The notes below the pieces were generated by a model, which saw only the letters and a program-made list of their open reading frames with translations, did not search any database and was not told the DNA's origin. Below are positions 10,663-19,277 of a stretch of 64,000 nt of DNA, piece by piece. Position numbers and translations under genes: made by a program. The first letter of the stretch is position 1; each line of letters begins with the position of its first letter. The stretch is from the NCBI GenBank assembly GCA_020638575.1, contig JACKIH010000003.1, positions 2,771,501-2,835,500 on the forward strand. The letters run 5' to 3'. The stretch comes from Rhodospirillaceae bacterium (GTDB lineage Bacteria; Pseudomonadota; Alphaproteobacteria; DSM-16000; Inquilinaceae).

Positions 10663-12318
10663 ATGATTAGTTTTGATCAGTCTAACCCGCCTTCCGGCGG
10701 GGCCCTAGGAGGCCACCTGGCAAGCGAGGTCGACAGCGTGGTCGTGGGCCGCGTCGTCGCCGTCTCCGGGTCCCAGGTGGTCATCTTGCTGACCCCCGAG
10801 GCGGCGGTCGCCGCCGACGAGAGCTCGGAGGTGCAGATCGGTGCCATGCTGCGCATGCGCACCCAGGTCTCCACCGTGTTCGGCCTGGTCAGCGGGCTTT
10901 CCATCCCGATCCCGGGCAACGACCCGTCGGTCGAGTTGAAGATCGTGGAGCTGGAACTGGTGGGCGAGATCCCACTGGGGCGGGACAGCACGCCGCGCTT
11001 CCACCGCGGCGTCTCGGTGTTCCCCGCCCTGGGCGCCAGCGTCGCCACCGCCACCCGCACCGATCTGACCGGCATCTACATGCGCGACGACCGCCAGTCG
11101 GTGCGCATCGGCTCCATCCACCAGGACCCGCGGCTGCCGGCGAACATCCTGACCGACGACCTGCTGGGCAAGCATTTCGCCGTGCTCGGCACCACCGGTT
11201 CGGGCAAGTCGTGCGCGGTGGCGTTGATATTGAACGCCATCCTCAACAACCATCCCAACGGTCACGTCATCCTCCTCGACCCCCACAGCGAATACGCCAG
11301 CGCCTTCCAGGGCCGGGCGGAGCTGCTGGACGCGTCCAACATGGACTTGCCCTACTGGCTGCTGAACTTCGAGGAGCTCGTGGGCATCCTGCAGTTCGGC
11401 GACATGGCGGAGCACGAGGCGGAGTCGGCGATCCTCTACGACATCGTGCTGGCGGCCAAGCGCTCCTACGCCGGCGACTCCCCGGGCACCGACTTCATCA
11501 CCGTCGACACGCCGGTGCCCTACCGCCTGGGCGACGTTCACCGGCTGCTGGACGAAGCCATGGGTCGGCTCGACAAGCCGCAGGACTCCGCCCCCTATCT
11601 GCGCATCAAAGGGCGGCTGAACGCGCTGCAGACCGACCGGCGCTACGCCTTCATGTTCCCCAGTGCCTTGTCGTTGCGCGACAATATGACGAGCATCCTG
11701 GCGCGCATGTTGCGCATCCCGGTGGGCGACAAGCCGGTGACCATCATCGACCTGTCGGGCCTGCCGTCGGAAACCCTCAACGTGCTTGTCTCGCTCTTGT
11801 CGCGCATGGCCTTCGACTTCGCCTTGTGGGCGGAGCGCTCGGTGCCGATCCTGCTGGTGTGCGAGGAAGCCCACCGCTACGCACCGCTGGACACCAGCCG
11901 CGGCTTCGAGCCCACCAAGCGGGAGCTGTCGCGCATTGCCAAGGAAGGCCGCAAATACGGCGTTTCCCTGTGCGTCGTTTCCCAGCGCCCGTCGGAACTC
12001 GCGGCCGGCATGCTCAGCCAGTGCAACACCATCTTTGCCATGCGCCTGTCCAACCAGCACGACCAGGACTTCGTGCGCAGCGCCATGCCGGAAAGCGGCC
12101 ACGGCCTGCTGGAGTTCCTGCCGTCGCTGGGCAACGCCCAGGCGGTGGTGGTGGGCGAAGGCGTGGCGGTGCCGATGCGCCTGGTGTTCGACCAGCTCCC
12201 CGAGGAGAGCCGGCCGTCGCGCGGCGGTGCCAGCTTCGCCCAGAGCTGGTCGGACGATCAGCCCGACCGCGATTTCGTGGCCAACGTGGTCGACCGGTGG
12301 CGCCGCCAGATCCGCTGA
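10663..12318 (+). CDS. HerA-like (DUF87) hexameric ATPase
   Basis: A 551-residue ATPase of the FtsK/HerA superfamily. Residues ~20-150 look like the beta-rich HAS-barrel that precedes the motor. The Walker A GTTGSGKS lies near residue 178. Walker B appears as ILLVCEEAHRY near 395. After this come a sensor/arginine-finger region and the segment SQRPSELAAGMLSQCNTIFAMRL. In archaea HerA works with the nuclease NurA in DNA end resection; bacterial relatives also occur with nuclease or Sir2 partners in defence. Here no nuclease gene is adjacent. The only coupled partner is the upstream histidine kinase (3-nt gap), and prmA overlaps its 3' end. The biological role is therefore open. Confidence 0.88.
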   Translation: MISFDQSNPPSGGALGGHLASEVDSVVVGRVVAVSGSQVVILLTPEAAVAADESSEVQIGAMLRMRTQVSTVFGLVSGLSIPIPGNDPSVELKIVELELVGEIPLGRDSTPRFHRGVSVFPALGASVATATRTDLTGIYMRDDRQSVRIGSIHQDPRLPANILTDDLLGKHFAVLGTTGSGKSCAVALILNAILNNHPNGHVILLDPHSEYASAFQGRAELLDASNMDLPYWLLNFEELVGILQFGDMAEHEAESAILYDIVLAAKRSYAGDSPGTDFITVDTPVPYRLGDVHRLLDEAMGRLDKPQDSAPYLRIKGRLNALQTDRRYAFMFPSALSLRDNMTSILARMLRIPVGDKPVTIIDLSGLPSETLNVLVSLLSRMAFDFALWAERSVPILLVCEEAHRYAPLDTSRGFEPTKRELSRIAKEGRKYGVSLCVVSQRPSELAAGMLSQCNTIFAMRLSNQHDQDFVRSAMPESGHGLLEFLPSLGNAQAVVVGEGVAVPMRLVFDQLPEESRPSRGGASFAQSWSDDQPDRDFVANVVDRWRRQIR

Positions 12319-13229
12319 CTGCCGCGCCTGCCAGCGATCCGCTGACCCCCGACGCCTGGCACGTCGCGGTCACCGTTCCGGCCGCCGCCGCCGCGGCCAT
12401 GGAAGCGGCCCTCGATCCCGACGGCATCGCGGTTTCGGTGCTGGAGCTGGAGGACAACGGGCCCCACCGCGTGGAAGCCTGGTCCGACACGCCGCCGGAC
12501 GAGGCCGCCCTCGCTGCCCGCGTGGCGGTGGCCGCCGCCGCCGCCGGCATCGCGCCGCCGCCGCTGCAAATCGAACGGGTGGCCGGGCGCGACTGGGCGG
12601 AAGCCTCGCGCCGCGCCTTTCCCCCGGTGGTGCTGGGCCGCTTCGTCGTCCACGGCTCCCATGCCGCCCCGCCGCCGGGCAAGATCGCCTTGCAGATCGA
12701 CGCCAACCTGGCCTTCGGCACCGGCGAGCATCCCACCACCGCCGGCTGCCTCGCCGCCCTTGAGGATCTGGCGAAGCGGCGGCAGGTCACCCGTGCGCTC
12801 GACATGGGCACCGGCACGGCCATCCTCGCCATGGGCATCTCCCGGCTGTGGCCGGGTGCCGCCTGCCTGGGCGTGGACATCGACGCCAAGTCGGTGGCGG
12901 TGGCACGCAGCAATCTGGCCGACAACCGGCTCGACCGGCGCATCCGCCTGGTCGCCGGGGACGGCTTCGCGACACCGGCGGTGCGGCGGGCGGCTCCGTT
13001 CGACCTGATCGTCGCCAACATCCTGGCGGGACCGCTGTCGGCCATGGCAAGCGACCTGGCCGCTGCCCTGGCGCCGGGGGGAACCGCCATCCTGTCGGGC
13101 ATCATGGCCCACCAGCAGGCCCGCGTACTGGCCGCCTACCGGCAGGCGGGGCTGCGCCTGGTCCGCCGCCGCCTCCGCGGCGTGTGGGCGACCCTGGAGC
13201 TGGCTGGCAGGACGCACCCTGCGAAGTAG
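12297..13229 (+). CDS. prmA: Ribosomal protein L11 methyltransferase PrmA
   Basis: S-adenosylmethionine-dependent methyltransferase, about 310 residues, that trimethylates lysine and N-terminal amines of ribosomal protein L11. Motifs are the PrmA hallmark FGTGEHPTT, the SAM-binding ALDMGTGTAILAMG, GVDIDAKSV, and the catalytic IVANILAGPL. No ATG exists near the expected start. The GTG at 12297 gives a protein of normal length and overlaps the 3' end of the HerA-like gene by 22 nt in another frame, which suggests co-transcription and translational coupling. A convergent orphan ParA gene lies downstream. Confidence 0.92.
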   Translation: MAPPDPLTAAPASDPLTPDAWHVAVTVPAAAAAAMEAALDPDGIAVSVLELEDNGPHRVEAWSDTPPDEAALAARVAVAAAAAGIAPPPLQIERVAGRDWAEASRRAFPPVVLGRFVVHGSHAAPPPGKIALQIDANLAFGTGEHPTTAGCLAALEDLAKRRQVTRALDMGTGTAILAMGISRLWPGAACLGVDIDAKSVAVARSNLADNRLDRRIRLVAGDGFATPAVRRAAPFDLIVANILAGPLSAMASDLAAALAPGGTAILSGIMAHQQARVLAAYRQAGLRLVRRRLRGVWATLELAGRTHPAK

Positions 13230-13280
13230 GGCCGGTGCCGTCATGCCGTCACGGCGGCACGGTCCAGGGGAGCGCGGTGC

Positions 13281-13907
13281 TCAGGCGGTGTGTTCCAGCC
13301 AGTCCATCAGCGGCTGCCAGTCGGCCTTGGGCACCGCGGCGCGCCGGGTCGGCAGGTCGTAGAGGCCGAGGCCGGCCGCCGCCACCTCGGCATAGAGCGC
13401 GCTGTCGCGCATGCGGGTCACCACCCGCTGGCCGATGCCGGCGAGGAAATGGTCCAGCCGGTCGGCGGCGCGGGAGCGTGCCCGCATGCGGTTGCCCACC
13501 ACGGCCACCTGGGTCCGCTCCTTGCGGATGGGCTTGAGTTCTTCGAGCTTGTCGAGGAAGGCGCGGGTGGCGGTCTCGTCGAACACCGAGGGCAGCACCG
13601 GCAGCACGACGGCATCGGCCAGCCGCACCAGATCTTCCATCTGGCTCTTGCGCATCGCCGCCGGGCTGTCGATCACCAGGCAATCGGTGGCCTTGGGCGG
13701 CTTGCCGACGGTCTTCACCCAGTCGATGGCGGCGACCCTGGGGCGGTCCGCCGGGCGCCGGGCGGCCCAGTCCAGCGCGCTGCGCTGGCGGTCGACATCG
13801 GCCAGCACCGTGGCGAGGCCCGCCTGGGCGAACGCAGCGGCCAGGTTGGTGGCGATGCTGGTCTTGCCGCATCCGCCCTTGGTGTTGGCAACCAGGATGA
13901 TCCGCAT
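13281..13907 (-). CDS. Orphan ParA/MinD-family ATPase
   Basis: A 208-residue ParA-type ATPase with the deviant Walker A KGGCGKTS at residues 10-17, an early signature lysine, an LADVDRQRSALDWA segment in place of the usual DxDPQ motif, and LVIDSPAAM. Such proteins form nucleotide-dependent dimers that position DNA, chemoreceptor arrays or other cargo. No parB or parS-like gene is adjacent, so the cargo is unknown. The start ATG has a GGGGGCC tract upstream. Two tandem copies of a 15-bp sequence lie 59-88 bp upstream, in the likely promoter region. Confidence 0.85.
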   Translation of the reverse strand: MRIILVANTKGGCGKTSIATNLAAAFAQAGLATVLADVDRQRSALDWAARRPADRPRVAAIDWVKTVGKPPKATDCLVIDSPAAMRKSQMEDLVRLADAVVLPVLPSVFDETATRAFLDKLEELKPIRKERTQVAVVGNRMRARSRAADRLDHFLAGIGQRVVTRMRDSALYAEVAAAGLGLYDLPTRRAAVPKADWQPLMDWLEHTA

Positions 13908-13965
13908 GGCCGTTGGCCCCCCGTCGCGCGTGTCGTGGCCGGTGCCGGCCGGCAGGCCGGCCGCC

Positions 13966-13995
13966 CGATCTCCTCCCGCCCGATCTCCTCCCGCC
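13966..13995. repeat. Tandem 15-bp duplication upstream of the orphan ParA gene
   Basis: The unit CGATCTCCTCCCGCC occurs twice head to tail (13966-13980 and 13981-13995), 59 bp before the ParA start. It could be a duplicated protein-binding site controlling parA, or a simple slippage product. No other copy was noticed in the window. Confidence 0.7.
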
Positions 13996-14064
13996 CATTG
14001 CCGCCAGTGTAGACGATTGGCCGGTCCTTTGGGGCGTGGCCAGAGGGGCGAGATGCCAGACTGC

Positions 14065-15744
14065 CTACCGGTCGGTATGCCAGAAGGGCGAGGTTTCGGC
14101 GAACTGCTGCCAGCTCTTCACCAGGTCGCTATCGACGTCGGCGGCACCGCGGCCGTGCCAGCCCAGCACCAGCCCGGCGGCGCGCGCCGTGGCCGGGTCG
14201 GCGGCGGCCAGTTCGGCCAGCCGGGTCTGGGCGACCGCGACGTCGTTGAGGTGGCCGAGGGCCTCCTGCAGCGTTTCCATGGCCCTCAGGTAGCCCTTGG
14301 CGCGCTTGGCAGGATAGAGCTCGGCGAAGAACTCGCTGAGGTAGCGCAGCCGCTTCATGCGGATGCGCACCTTGTGGCGGCCGGCCGGCGACAGGGTCCT
14401 GAAGCCCTTGCCGGCCTTCATGGCGCGGCGGTGGGCGGCATCCAGCAGGCGGTCGGCAAAGCCGACGATGCGGCCGTCGAGGACGGCGCGCTGCTCGCCA
14501 TCGGCTTCGGCGCGCCAGCCGGCCTGCTCGATCCAGTGCCACAGCTCCACCAGCAAACGGGCAGCACGGCCCGAGGCGATGGCGGCGCGCGCGCGCTCGC
14601 CCCCGGCGCTGCGGAAGCGCTCCACATGGCGGGAGAGCTGCGCCAGGTCTGCATCGTCGCCCAACCCGGCCCGCACGGGTGCCAGCAGTTCCTCGTCGAA
14701 CACGTCCCAGTCGCGGGCATCGCCCAGCTCGTCGGCCAGCCACTTGGCGTCTGCGGCCAGGGTCGCAAAGCGCTCGGGCGCGAGCACGCCGCGGAACACC
14801 TGGACGGTCGAGCGCAGGCGGCGCAGCGCCACGCGCATCTGGTGCACGCCTTCGGGGTGGCGGCCGTCGGCCGCGGCGGCCTGGTTGGCCACCCAGTGGC
14901 GCACGCAGTCCACCAGGATCACGGCGAACGCCTCGCCGACGCTGGCCTTGGCCCGCACCGCCGTCTTCTCCGCCTTGCTCCAGGCGGGCGGCGCGTCGTC
15001 CGCCAGGGCCCAGCCGCGCGCCGCCTTCGACAGGGTTTCCACCCTGAGCGGACCTGCCGCCACCAGGGCGAGGGCCAGCGTGAACAGGGCCGCAGGGTCG
15101 CCGCGTTTCAGCTCCAGCTCGATCTCGGAGATCGGCTCGCTCGCCCCGCCGGCTTCGATGATGCCCTGGTCGAGGGCGGCTTCGATCACCGCGGCCCCGT
15201 CGCCGGTGGCGGGATCGTCGGGGATTTCCAGCACCTTCACCCGGCGGACGACGCGAGTGGAGAGGACCGGCTGGAGCGCGTCGGGGTCCACCCCGGCCAG
15301 CACGTCCCGCGCGGCGGGATCGGCGAAGGCGTCGAGATCGTAGGCAAAGCCGGGCACTTCGGCCTCCCATTCGCCGCGGCGCACGGGATCGGCCGGATGG
15401 CCCGATTTCAAGGTCTGAATGCAGCGCCGTCCCACCCGGCGCAGGCGCAAGGTGGCCATGCGCCCCTTCAGCACCCCGTCCGGCAGGTCGTGATAGGTGC
15501 TTTCCAGGCGCTGGCGGCGGCCGGCGGAGCGGGCATGGCGGGCGAGGTCGGGGCCGTCCCACAGTTCGTCCAGCACGGCGCTGGCACCGGCCAGGCTGAT
15601 CTCGATCTCACCGGGAGCCGCCGGCAGCCGCTGCCAGGCAATGGCCCCGCTGCGGGTGCGCGGCGGACCGGCAGGCGAAGCCGGGGAGGGATCGGACGGT
15701 GCGGCGTTGGGCGTGCAGGCGACACCAGGGGCCGGAGTCGTCAT
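14065..15744 (-). CDS. CYTH-CHAD domain protein
   Basis: A 559-residue two-domain protein. An N-terminal proline-rich stretch (~1-40) precedes a CYTH domain (~45-250), the triphosphate-tunnel fold of inorganic triphosphatases and adenylate cyclase class IV. It is followed by a CHAD domain (~275-550) marked by VHQMRVALRRLRS and KVRIRMKRLRYLSEFF, with conserved histidines and basic residues that bind polyphosphate. The defining ExExK of CYTH reads EIEIS here, so the lysine is replaced by serine. Proteins of this architecture bind polyphosphate granules or hydrolyse triphosphate. The ATG at 15744 is preferred over a TTG two codons earlier. Nothing in the neighbourhood fixes a pathway. Confidence 0.88.
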   Translation of the reverse strand: MTTPAPGVACTPNAAPSDPSPASPAGPPRTRSGAIAWQRLPAAPGEIEISLAGASAVLDELWDGPDLARHARSAGRRQRLESTYHDLPDGVLKGRMATLRLRRVGRRCIQTLKSGHPADPVRRGEWEAEVPGFAYDLDAFADPAARDVLAGVDPDALQPVLSTRVVRRVKVLEIPDDPATGDGAAVIEAALDQGIIEAGGASEPISEIELELKRGDPAALFTLALALVAAGPLRVETLSKAARGWALADDAPPAWSKAEKTAVRAKASVGEAFAVILVDCVRHWVANQAAAADGRHPEGVHQMRVALRRLRSTVQVFRGVLAPERFATLAADAKWLADELGDARDWDVFDEELLAPVRAGLGDDADLAQLSRHVERFRSAGGERARAAIASGRAARLLVELWHWIEQAGWRAEADGEQRAVLDGRIVGFADRLLDAAHRRAMKAGKGFRTLSPAGRHKVRIRMKRLRYLSEFFAELYPAKRAKGYLRAMETLQEALGHLNDVAVAQTRLAELAAADPATARAAGLVLGWHGRGAADVDSDLVKSWQQFAETSPFWHTDR

Positions 15745-15900
15745 GTCCAATGTGCTGCACCCCTCTCGCTCGTTGCCGGGCCGACCATCCGGCAGCGCAT
15801 GTTTCTATGTCAATCTTGTTACAAAGTCATCACGCGCACAAATAGACGAATTGGCTAGTTATTCGCGCATTAGCCGGGATTTGTAGAAGCATCCGTCCGT

Positions 15901-16938
15901 CTACGGCTTTTCGAATACCATGACCTTCGAGAGGAAGGCCAGGTCGGTCCAGCCCAGCCGCAGGCCGCAGCCGGCGAACAAGGCCTCCAGATCCTGGCGC
16001 GCATAGTCGCTGTAGTAGGGCTCGTGGAACGCCTGGGGGAAGTATTCCAGAAGGCCGTCGAAGTCCGAGCGGTCGCCCATCTGCAGGCTGTCCACCAGGA
16101 TCACCCGGCCGCCGGGTGTCAGCACCCGCGCCATCTCTGCGGCCACCGCTTGGCGCACCGCGCGCGGCAGCTCGTGGAACAGGTAGATGGCGGTGATCAC
16201 GTCCTGGCTGGCGTCGGCCAGCGGCAGCGCTTCGGCCGGCGCCTGCACCAGCCCCACCCGGCCGAAGCGCGCCACGGTGCGCCGGGCCTGGCGCAGGTAG
16301 GCGGCCGACAGGTCGAGCCCCGTCACCTGCAGCCGCGGGAAGGCAGCGAGCACGAAGGTCAGGAAGCGCGCGGTGCCGGTGGCGACGTCGAGCAGGCGGG
16401 TGCGGCTCTGCCGCCGCGTGGCGAGGAACTCGGCCAGCGGCACCAGGGCCTGGCGGCGCATGGCATCGGCCGACCCGCCGAACAGGATCTCCACCTGGTG
16501 GTCGTAGCGCTTGGCGCTGTCGTCCGTCAGGTAGCCGCCGGATTGGTAGTGGAAATTGCGCAGGTAGTAGGCGGGCAGGCCGGCGGTGGTGCCGGCCGCG
16601 CCATCGCTCACCTCCGCGGCCCGGCGGTCGCGGCGGCGGGCGTTCACCTGCGGCAGGTCGCGGAAATAGTCGGCCGTTTCGCGCAGGCGGGCGACGGGTT
16701 GCGGGATCACGTCGTGGGGCAGCGGATAGACGCCGTCGGCCACGTTGCGCAGGTCGCGGCGCATCAGGCGGGCGATCTCGCGCAGCAGGACGGTGCGGCC
16801 GGGGCCGGGCCGGCTGACCGCCGGCGGCGGCAGGGAAGCGCGCGACAGTCGGGCGGACACCATATATTGGCCGTAGTACCAGCCCACCCGGCCGGCCTGG
16901 CTGAGGACGTAGGCCGCACGTTCGCCGATCGACACCAT
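15901..16938 (-). CDS. Class I SAM-dependent methyltransferase (UbiE-like core)
   Basis: A 345-residue protein. The N-terminal ~150 residues (basic, with YYGQYMVSARLSR and VYPLPHDVIPQP) do not match a domain I know. From about residue 150 there is a Rossmann methyltransferase core: LLDVATGTARFLTFV for SAM binding, then GLDLSAAYLRQAR, DVITAIYLFHELP and LTPGGRVILVDS. A segment QSGGYLTDDSAKRYDHQVEILF precedes the core. The start ATG at 16938 has GGAGG 7 nt upstream. The substrate is unknown; resemblance to ubiquinone or menaquinone methyltransferases is only in the cofactor-binding part. It is transcribed alone, divergent from yciB. Confidence 0.8.
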   Translation of the reverse strand: MVSIGERAAYVLSQAGRVGWYYGQYMVSARLSRASLPPPAVSRPGPGRTVLLREIARLMRRDLRNVADGVYPLPHDVIPQPVARLRETADYFRDLPQVNARRRDRRAAEVSDGAAGTTAGLPAYYLRNFHYQSGGYLTDDSAKRYDHQVEILFGGSADAMRRQALVPLAEFLATRRQSRTRLLDVATGTARFLTFVLAAFPRLQVTGLDLSAAYLRQARRTVARFGRVGLVQAPAEALPLADASQDVITAIYLFHELPRAVRQAVAAEMARVLTPGGRVILVDSLQMGDRSDFDGLLEYFPQAFHEPYYSDYARQDLEALFAGCGLRLGWTDLAFLSKVMVFEKP

Positions 16939-17098
16939 GGTCTGCCTCCGATGCCGCTCTTGCGGGCTGTCCGCGACTGATATGGGCGTGCGTGCGCAAA
17001 TGTCCCGTGCGTCGGTGGGGTGACCGCGGCCGGCGGCGGATGCTATTGAGCCGGCCTGCCCATTGCCCGGCCCCGACGCCACCCCCAAGTTTGACGCC

Positions 17099-17737
17099 AT
17101 GCCCGAGCCCGCTTTCCCCACCCCTGCCGCTGAAGCCGCCCCGCCGTGGCGCCGCATGGCCTTCGAGATCGGCCCGCTGGCGGTGTTCTTCGTCGCCAAC
17201 CAGACCTCCGGCATCATGGTGGCGACCGCACTGTTCATGGCGGCGGCGGTGATCGCCGTCGGCCTGTCCTGGCGGGTGGAGAAGCGGGTGCCGCTGATGC
17301 CGCTGATCTCCGCCGCCTTCGTGGTGCTGTTCGGCGGGCTCACCCTGGCGCTCGACGACGAGCTGTTCATCAAGATCAAGCCGACGGTGGTGAACCTGCT
17401 GTTCGCCGGGGCGATCCTGGTGGGGCTGGCGCTGCGCCAGGACATCCTGAAGATCGTCATCGGCGGGGTGATGCACCTGACGGACCAGGGCTGGCGCATC
17501 CTGTCGCTGCGCTGGGCGGCGTTCTTCGTCTTCCTCGCCATCGTCAACGAGATCGTCTGGCGCAACTCCTCCACGGAATTCTGGGCGGGCTTCAAGCTGT
17601 TCGGCATCTTTCCCATGACGTTGGCCTTCGGGCTGGCGCAGATCCCGCTGGCGCTGCGCTATGCCCCGGCGGAGGACGGGGGCGAGGCCGCCGCAGCCGA
17701 GCCAAGCCCCGGTGACGACCCCGCTACCCGGCCTTGA
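17099..17737 (+). CDS. yciB: Inner-membrane spanning protein YciB / septation protein A
   Basis: A 212-residue polytopic membrane protein of the IspA/YciB family, which contributes to cell-envelope integrity and septation. After a ~20-residue proline/alanine-rich N-terminus come about five membrane helices. Family stretches are LAVFFVANQTSGI, IKPTVVNLLFAG, and the C-terminal RWAAFFVFLAIVNEIVWRN followed by FWAGFKLFGIFPMTL. A TTG 36 nt upstream is an alternative start. etfA follows after about 70 nt in the same direction, so the two may be co-transcribed. Confidence 0.92.
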   Translation: MPEPAFPTPAAEAAPPWRRMAFEIGPLAVFFVANQTSGIMVATALFMAAAVIAVGLSWRVEKRVPLMPLISAAFVVLFGGLTLALDDELFIKIKPTVVNLLFAGAILVGLALRQDILKIVIGGVMHLTDQGWRILSLRWAAFFVFLAIVNEIVWRNSSTEFWAGFKLFGIFPMTLAFGLAQIPLALRYAPAEDGGEAAAAEPSPGDDPATRP

Positions 17738-17806
17738 GGCTTGGCTTGGCGGCGCCACTCGGCTAATCCGTGGCGCCAAGCGAAGATGGAACACGCGGAG
17801 GATTCG

Positions 17807-18739
17807 ATGGCCGTTCTGGTGATTGCCGAGCACGACAACGCGACCTTGCGGCCGGCGACTCTGAACACATTGGCGGCAGCCCAGGTGCTGGGCGGGCCGA
17901 TCGACGTGCTGGTGGCCGGCAGCGGCTGCCAGGCGGCGGCTTCCGCGGCGGCGGCGATCCCCGGCGTGGACCGGGTGCGGCTGGCCGACGATGCCGCCTA
18001 CGAACACCAGGTGGCGGAAGACCTGGCGCCGCTGGTGGCCGATCTGGCCAAGGCCTACGGCCATGTGCTGGCGCCGGCCTCGACCTTCGGGAAGAACCTG
18101 CTGCCGCGGGTGTCCGCGCTGATGGACCTGCAGATGCTGTCCGATATTTCCGGCATCGACGCGCCGGACACCTTCACCCGGCCGATCTACGCCGGCAACG
18201 CCATCGCCACGGTGCAGTCCAGCGAGCCGATCAAGCTGCTCACCATCCGCCAGACCGCCTTCGACGCGGTGGCGACGGAGGGCGGCTCGGCCCCGGTGGA
18301 GCCGGTGCCGGCGACCGGGTCGGCGGGTCTCAGCCGCTTTGCCGGCCAGGACCTCACCAAGTCCGACCGGCCGGAGCTCACCACTGCCGACGTGGTGGTG
18401 TCGGGCGGCCGCGGTCTGGCTTCGCAGGAGAACTTCGCCATGATCGAGCGCCTGGCGGAAAAGCTGGGGGCGGCGGTCGGCGCCTCGCGCGCGGCGGTCG
18501 ATGCCGGCTACGCGCCCAACGACTACCAGGTGGGGCAGACCGGCAAGGTGGTGGCGCCCAACCTCTACGTCGCCATCGGCATTTCCGGGGCCATCCAGCA
18601 TCTGGCGGGCATGAAGGACAGCAAGGTGATCGTCGCCATCAACAAGGACGAAGAGGCGCCGATCTTCCAGGTGGCCGACTACGGCCTGGTGGCCGACCTG
18701 TTCACCGCGGTTCCGGAGCTGGAAAAGGCGCTCAGCTAG
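17807..18739 (+). CDS. etfA: Electron transfer flavoprotein alpha subunit
   Basis: A 310-residue FAD-binding subunit of the ETF heterodimer, which carries electrons from acyl-CoA and other dehydrogenases to ETF-ubiquinone oxidoreductase. The C-terminal FAD domain is intact: SGGRGLASQENF, GAAVGASRAAVDAGYAPNDYQVGQTGKVVAPNLYVA-type sequence, ISGAIQHLAGM and IVAINKDEEAPIFQVADYG. The ATG at 17807 has GGAGG 6 nt upstream. The beta subunit gene etfB, normally immediately upstream, is absent here; yciB occupies that place, so etfB must be elsewhere in the genome. Confidence 0.95.
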   Translation: MAVLVIAEHDNATLRPATLNTLAAAQVLGGPIDVLVAGSGCQAAASAAAAIPGVDRVRLADDAAYEHQVAEDLAPLVADLAKAYGHVLAPASTFGKNLLPRVSALMDLQMLSDISGIDAPDTFTRPIYAGNAIATVQSSEPIKLLTIRQTAFDAVATEGGSAPVEPVPATGSAGLSRFAGQDLTKSDRPELTTADVVVSGGRGLASQENFAMIERLAEKLGAAVGASRAAVDAGYAPNDYQVGQTGKVVAPNLYVAIGISGAIQHLAGMKDSKVIVAINKDEEAPIFQVADYGLVADLFTAVPELEKALS

Positions 18740-18790
18740 CCGCCGTCCAGCCCGTGGCTGGCGGCGCTTTGCGAGGAGCGGCGCCGACGG

Positions 18791-18979
18791 TCACATATGG
18801 GCCGGATGCCAGACATACTGGTAGACCAGCACCAGCACGAGGACGATCGCCAGCCAACCGGCGATGAACAGGGGCCAGCGCCCGCGCGCCGCTGCCAGGC
18901 GCCCGCGGCTGCCGCGCAGCACGATGATGAGGGCGGCCGCCAGCCCCGCAATCGTCAACCAGGTGGGTATGCCCGTCAT
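18791..18979 (-). CDS. Small two-helix membrane protein
   Basis: A 62-residue protein of unknown function. It has two predicted membrane helices, WLTIAGLAAALIIVL near the N-terminus and WPLFIAGWLAIVLVLVLVYQY near the C-terminus, joined by a short basic loop (RGSRGRLAAARGR). The ATG at 18979 is preceded by GGAGG at 6 nt, which with the clear membrane pattern argues that it is real. It converges on etfA and diverges from tolB. Confidence 0.65.
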   Translation of the reverse strand: MTGIPTWLTIAGLAAALIIVLRGSRGRLAAARGRWPLFIAGWLAIVLVLVLVYQYVWHPAHM

Positions 18980-19277
18980 CGCCCCCTCCGCAGTCGCGCC
19001 GCACGTCTGATCTTGTGACATATGGGGCGGGACCGTCCCACTCCCACCCGGTGCGGCGATCGCGGGGGCCGCGGCGGCCGACTCACGCGCGACGGGCCGT
19101 GCCCGGCGGCGGGAACGCCGGCCGGTCTGGCGCGTTCTATGCCCCGAAACCGACGGGGCAGGCGAGATGCGGCCGGCTCGCAACGAGCGTCTTGCCGCGG
19201 CGTTCAACCGCCGCCAAAGTCCTGCCATCACCGCAACTAGACTGACGGCATGCCGCCGCCAGTTTCGGGGAAACGCC

